NCBI GenBank assembly: GCA_020027305.1
Contig: JAHRAM010000121.1
Location: 1-9,119 of the forward strand
From: Acidimicrobiia bacterium
GTDB taxonomy: Bacteria > Actinomycetota > Acidimicrobiia > Acidimicrobiales > Hopanoidiivorantaceae
Direction of reading: 5' to 3'
DNA: 9,119 bases
Position numbers and translations under genes: made by a program. Every line of letters begins with the position of its first letter. The first letter of the stretch is position 1. The notes below the pieces were generated by a model. The model did not search any database. It saw only the letters and a program-made list of their open reading frames with translations, and was not told where the DNA came from. Below, in pieces: positions 5,554 through 9,119 of the stretch.

Positions 5554-6222
5554 ATGAAGAAACGCACAAAGCTAAAGCGAGTTGATTATGAAATTTCTCC
5601 GACAGATTTAGCAGTTGAATTGCTTGGCAAAGTTTTAGTTGGGCCGAGTGGTGCTGCTGGCAGAATTGTTGAAACAGAGGCCTATGGTGGGGGAGATTTC
5701 AACAGCCCCAGTTTTGACCCCGCTAGTCATGGCAGAAATGGAATGACCGAACGAAATAAAGTTATGTTTGGAGCAGCTGGGCACCTCTATGTATATTTCA
5801 CGTATGGAATGCATTTCTGTTCAAATGTAGTGGCAGGTGCTGATGGAGAGTGTGCTGCCGTTTTGCTTAGAGCATTAGAGCCATTAGAGGGCATTGAAAA
5901 GATGCGAATGAGACGGGTCAAAAATCGTAAAAAAGCAAGTCAAGAGATTATGGGGCAAAAGAATAGAATTAACAACGCCACTAAAATCAAAATCGCTGAT
6001 ACTGATTTGTGTAGCGGCCCAGCAAAGCTCACTCAAGCACTAGGCATCGACAGAAAGCACAATGGCATAGATTTAGCTGGTGGAAAAGTGGCTCATATTT
6101 ATGACGATGGGTTTGTGCCAGAAAAGAAATATAAAACATCACCCCGAATTGGGATTTCTTCAGCTAAAGACTTGAAGTGGAGATTTTTTATTCCAGACAA
6201 TCCCCACCTGTCTCGTCTTTAA
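5554..6222 (+). CDS. mpg: 3-methyladenine DNA glycosylase (AAG/MPG family)
   Basis: The enzyme is a monofunctional base-excision-repair glycosylase that flips out and removes alkylated or deaminated purines such as 3-methyladenine and hypoxanthine. From ATG 5554 it is 222 residues. By comparison with human AAG, GRIVETEAY (36-44) supplies the catalytic Glu42 and base-stacking Tyr44, DPASH (55-59) supplies His59, and YGMHFCSN (84-91) supplies the intercalating Tyr and Asn91. DLCSGPAKLTQALGID (151-166) is also canonical. A GTG at 5500 would add 18 residues, but ATG 5554 places the conserved LLGKVLV at the family's usual distance from the N-terminus; neither has a clear RBS. A Lys/Asn-rich stretch (about 123-149) before DLCSGP is longer than usual. 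The gene follows argH on the same strand and probably ends this transcription unit. Confidence 0.93.
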   Translation: MKKRTKLKRVDYEISPTDLAVELLGKVLVGPSGAAGRIVETEAYGGGDFNSPSFDPASHGRNGMTERNKVMFGAAGHLYVYFTYGMHFCSNVVAGADGECAAVLLRALEPLEGIEKMRMRRVKNRKKASQEIMGQKNRINNATKIKIADTDLCSGPAKLTQALGIDRKHNGIDLAGGKVAHIYDDGFVPEKKYKTSPRIGISSAKDLKWRFFIPDNPHLSRL

Positions 6223-6237
6223 ACAAAGTTAGGGCGA

Positions 6238-6795
6238 CTAAACAAAATCGGGAACCCCACAGCTTGGCATTTTATTTCTTCTGGCAAACTCATCTAGCCG
6301 TTCTTTAGGTCTAGTGCCATCAATGGCTGTATTTCGAAACTCCTCATCTTTGCCCAGCTCAAGTTGAGCAGCCCAAGCCTTGTGATCGTTTAAGTATTGT
6401 TCCCAATCTATTAACCACTTGTCAAGTAGCTCTCTATCTTTTGTTTCTGGGAAATCGCTACTGCCCCTAAGCTCTTTTAGCTGGTTAAGCATTTCATCCA
6501 TTCCACTTTCTGCCCGCCTAGCAAACTCTGCCCGCTTCATAGATTTTTCAGAATCGGTGAGGTTGCTGTTTCTTCTAATGGATGCAATTTCTCGCCCAGG
6601 CTCCCATTTGCCATCTGGAAAAATCTCATCACACATTTTTTGTGCCGTGCTAGAAAACGATTCCTTAGCGTTGTCAGAAAGTGTGTCTGGGTGTGGGTTT
6701 CTAGCAAACGGCGAAAATGCCCAAATCCAAAATCCTGTGGCAAGCACTACAAAAGCAATGGCGAGAGTGCGAAGGCTAAGCAGTTTCTTTTTCAA
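6238..6795 (-). CDS. Uncharacterised single-pass membrane-anchored protein
   Basis: I do not recognise a named family. The 185-residue product starts with a basic MKKKLLSLR, then one hydrophobic segment (about 10-29), then a hydrophilic domain that should face outward. There is no lipobox cysteine, so a signal anchor is more likely than a lipoprotein. The domain is charged and probably helical, with a conserved-looking block WLIDWEQYLNDHKAWAAQL (127-145). It contains exactly two cysteines, Cys55 and Cys179 near the C-terminus (MPSCGVPDF), which could form a disulfide. The start is TTG at 6795, the only standard start giving the full basic and hydrophobic N-terminus; the frame is open back to a stop at 6871-6873 with no ATG or GTG between, and the RBS is weak. 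It lies 102 bases downstream of the PBP on the same strand, so a cell-envelope role is possible but unproven. Confidence 0.75.
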   Translation of the reverse strand: MKKKLLSLRTLAIAFVVLATGFWIWAFSPFARNPHPDTLSDNAKESFSSTAQKMCDEIFPDGKWEPGREIASIRRNSNLTDSEKSMKRAEFARRAESGMDEMLNQLKELRGSSDFPETKDRELLDKWLIDWEQYLNDHKAWAAQLELGKDEEFRNTAIDGTRPKERLDEFARRNKMPSCGVPDFV

Positions 6796-6819
6796 ATCTT
6801 TTGTTGGAAGTATTTTTGT

Positions 6820-6850
6820 AAGCCAGTTTTGCTCACTGGTTTTTGTTTTT
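6820..6850 (+). terminator. Possible + strand intrinsic terminator
   Basis: On the + strand AGCCAGT (6821-6827) pairs with ACTGGTT (6835-6841), including one G-T pair, around a seven-base loop, and TTTGTTTTT (6842-6850) follows. The stem is short and only moderately GC-rich. In this orientation it would end transcripts running rightward past mpg, antisense to the membrane-protein gene. On the - strand the hairpin lacks a U-tract and would not terminate PBP mRNA. Confidence 0.35.
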
Positions 6851-6897
6851 ATCTCTAGTGAATTTATCGCTTAACAAGAAAAAGGGGTTGGGGTAAT

Positions 6898-9119
6898 TTA
6901 GTTTCTTATTTGCTCAGTGTTGCTCTCAGAGAGCTCGGTGTCTTCAGGAGTATCATTGTTGTTTGGCGTTCGCTGAGGCTGGTTTTCGTCAGCAAGGGCT
7001 GCTGCAATTAAATCATCGCAGTCTTCAGGCACTGAAAAGTTAGCTTCAATCACTGGCAGGTTAAATGCCAAGGTGTCTTGTAGTCGCCCGTTTGGGCCAA
7101 TAATTAAATCTGGGCCAATAAAAGAGGTGGGCAGCAACTCTAAGAATTTTCGGCAGTCAGTTGGCATTGTGGCTATGGTCAAGGTGACTACTTCGCCTTC
7201 TGCTAGAAGTCTGAACCCACCAGGCTCTTGCTCAATGACACGGTCAAGGTTTGGGTCGGTGTCATCTTCGGCCAAAACCTCAACTATTCCTGCCACCAGA
7301 TTTTGATTGGTGATTTCAGTTACAGCCTCTTTTCTGGTTAGCTCTGTTACATCTATCACCCTCACAAAGTTTGGGCGAAAGCGGATGGTGTCTGGCTCTA
7401 GTTCGTGTATTCTGATGGCATTGGGGAAACTTCTTTCAGGGTCGCGCTTTAACTTGCTCATTGTTTTTTGGAAAATTGCAGCTGGGTAACTTCCGCCAGT
7501 TACACGGATAGGGGTGAGGGGAGGCTCCATTGCGATTTGTGCGCTAGGAAAACCAACCCAAACAGACACAGTGAACTCAGGGGAAAACCCTGCAAAAGTA
7601 GCGTCATAATAATTGGTGGAGGTTCCAGTTTTGCCAGCGATTGTTGCTCCAGCAATTTGCGCGCGCGTTCCAGTTCCACGTCTGATGACATCAACCATTG
7701 CCCCTGTGAGCTTGTCGGCTATGGTTCGGTCAAGAACCCGTGTGCCTCCCAGCTCGTGGTCATAGAGAAGTGTGCCATTGGCAGCAGCAATTCGGGTTAT
7801 AAAAGATGGTGACACTTTAATTCCGCGTCTTGCAAAAGTTGAATAAACAGAAGCAATGTCTAGTGGGCTAACATCTTCTGAGCCTAGAGCGATTGAAAGA
7901 ACTGGCTCAAGGTTTCTTTCAACACCTAAACGTTGCCCCATGCTTACTGAATTTTCTGGACCTACATCATTGCTGAGTTGGGCATAGACGGTGTTTACAG
8001 AACTAACCAATGCTTCATAGAGTGAGATTTGTTCGTTGTTGTCAGTTCCGCCTTCCACCTCCCAGTTGATGGGGAGGCCGTCAATGGGAAGGTCAAGTTT
8101 TTGGGGGGCATGGAACAAGTCGGTAACCTCTCGCCCCTGTTCAAGGGCAGCTGCTAAAGTGATTGGTTTCATGGCAGAGCCAGCTTGACGCCCGCCTTGA
8201 GTGGCGATGTTAAAGCGTGATTCAGGGTCGTCTCCAAAAAAGTCTCTTCCGCCGACTAAGGCACGAACGAACCCAGTGTCGTTTTCTAGCACGACCACTG
8301 CTGAGGCTAACTGCTCTTGGGTTTCTTGCGGGGATGAGTCTGGGTTGGCTGCCGTTTCAATTCCTTCAATGTGGGGGAGGGTTGATGTTATCGCTTCTTC
8401 TGCAATTTTTTGTGCCTCTGGGTCAAGCGTGGTATAGATGTGAAGCCCACCTTCAAACAGCAAGTCAGCTCGCTCTTGTCTGGTTTCGCCAAATGCTGGG
8501 TTACGCAAGAACCACTGGCGCACTTCTTCCACAAAATAAGGGGCGATATAGGTTTCTTCAAGCACTGCTACTCGGGGGCGTAGGTCTAGTGGCTCGGTGC
8601 GAGCAGTTTCATATTCCTTTGGGGTTATAAGCCCTTGGTTTAGCATGCTTTCTAACACCTCTGCTCGGCGGGCAAGCGATCTGTTAGGGTTGGAATATGG
8701 ATTGAATGTGCCAGGCGCTTGGATTAGCCCAGCTAGGAGTGCTGCCTCAGCAAGCGTTATCTCATTGAGCTCGTTGCCAAAGAATTCTTGAGCGGCCGCT
8801 TGGATGCCGTATGCCCCTTCCCCGAAATAGACAGTGTTTAGGTATTCCCTAAGAATGAATTCCTTTGAGTAAAGCCGTTCAAATTGGAGCGCTAAGGCAA
8901 CCTCTTCAAGTTTTCTGCTGGTAGACCTATCGGTTCTATCAAGAAATGATAGCCCCACATATTGCTGGGTGATGGTTGATCCCCCCTCTGAGATTCCGCC
9001 CAACCTGATGTTTGACCGAGCAGCTCGTGCCATAGCGCGAACATCAATTCCATTATGACGCCAGAATCTCTCATCTTCGATAGCAATAACAGCGTTTTGA
9101 ACGATTTGTGGAATTTCAT
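6898..9119 (-). CDS. Class A penicillin-binding protein with PASTA domain, N-terminus outside window
   Basis: This bifunctional enzyme polymerises glycan strands from lipid II and crosslinks stem peptides on the outer face of the membrane. The frame is open through the right edge, so cytoplasmic and transmembrane parts lie beyond it; an ATG at 9033 is internal. Residues count from the first whole codon at 9117. The GT51 domain has the catalytic Glu14 in AIEDERFWRHNG, then GGSTITQQ (45-52) and EYLNTVYFGEGAYGIQAAA (91-109). The transpeptidase domain has Ser314 in SAMK, SVN (373-375) and KTGT (496-499), all intact. One PASTA domain follows at about 584-650. Behind it is a roughly 90-residue tail with two cysteines (about 655 and 700) and an acidic Asn/Thr/Glu-rich end. 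In-window length is 739 residues. It matches actinobacterial PonA-like proteins, but I assign no symbol. Confidence 0.95.
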   Translation of the reverse strand, partial: EIPQIVQNAVIAIEDERFWRHNGIDVRAMARAARSNIRLGGISEGGSTITQQYVGLSFLDRTDRSTSRKLEEVALALQFERLYSKEFILREYLNTVYFGEGAYGIQAAAQEFFGNELNEITLAEAALLAGLIQAPGTFNPYSNPNRSLARRAEVLESMLNQGLITPKEYETARTEPLDLRPRVAVLEETYIAPYFVEEVRQWFLRNPAFGETRQERADLLFEGGLHIYTTLDPEAQKIAEEAITSTLPHIEGIETAANPDSSPQETQEQLASAVVVLENDTGFVRALVGGRDFFGDDPESRFNIATQGGRQAGSAMKPITLAAALEQGREVTDLFHAPQKLDLPIDGLPINWEVEGGTDNNEQISLYEALVSSVNTVYAQLSNDVGPENSVSMGQRLGVERNLEPVLSIALGSEDVSPLDIASVYSTFARRGIKVSPSFITRIAAANGTLLYDHELGGTRVLDRTIADKLTGAMVDVIRRGTGTRAQIAGATIAGKTGTSTNYYDATFAGFSPEFTVSVWVGFPSAQIAMEPPLTPIRVTGGSYPAAIFQKTMSKLKRDPERSFPNAIRIHELEPDTIRFRPNFVRVIDVTELTRKEAVTEITNQNLVAGIVEVLAEDDTDPNLDRVIEQEPGGFRLLAEGEVVTLTIATMPTDCRKFLELLPTSFIGPDLIIGPNGRLQDTLAFNLPVIEANFSVPEDCDDLIAAALADENQPQRTPNNNDTPEDTELSESNTEQIRN

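Noticed and set aside
6419..6874. A 151-codon + strand ORF over the membrane-protein gene, Ser/Phe-rich
   Set aside because: It is antisense to a gene with a credible signal anchor and domain; its serine-rich text is the reverse of Glu/Arg-rich helices.
8892..9119. A 75-codon - strand ORF at the right edge starting with ATG at 9119
   Set aside because: It is out of frame with the PBP; the adjacent frame reads the conserved IEDERFWRHNGID GT51 motif through the edge.

Overview
This window is a chromosomal, housekeeping-type segment. The + strand carries the distal part of an arginine biosynthesis operon, argD (5' end missing)-argF-argR-argG-argH, followed in the same direction by mpg, a 3-methyladenine DNA glycosylase gene. 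Converging on it from the - strand are a class A penicillin-binding protein (N-terminus beyond the right edge) and, downstream of it, an uncharacterised single-pass membrane protein. The order argD-F-R-G-H with argR inside the operon, mpg behind argH, and a bifunctional PBP with a C-terminal PASTA domain together suggest an actinobacterium. The modest GC content, A-rich spacers and weak Shine-Dalgarno sites suggest an AT-shifted, probably uncultured lineage such as a low-GC Acidimicrobiia-like or marine clade. That placement is inference from gene order and protein character; no phylogeny was run.

Region 1-5470: ArgD makes N-acetylornithine, ArgF converts ornithine to citrulline, ArgG makes argininosuccinate and ArgH releases arginine and fumarate. 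ArgR is the expected arginine-responsive regulator of the same genes. argR and argG are 6 bases apart. The other junctions are 69-144 base spacers that are extremely A-rich on the mRNA strand. An imperfect ARG-box-like palindrome abuts the argH start.

Region 5471-6222: mpg, a base-excision-repair glycosylase, follows argH by 83 bases (29 if a GTG start is used). It meets the - strand genes tail to tail with a 15-base gap.

Region 6238-9119 (- strand): the PBP polymerises and crosslinks peptidoglycan outside the membrane. The small membrane-anchored protein lies 102 bases downstream of it and may be co-transcribed.

The most unusual structure is a set of low-complexity, in-frame tandem micro-repeats (periods 15, 18, 24 and 30 bases) inserted at three places in ArgD and two in ArgF. 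They interrupt otherwise canonical enzymes, and similar A-rich repeats occur in the adjoining spacer. I see no mobile element, CRISPR array, tRNA or rRNA. No stretch over 300 bases lacks a gene.
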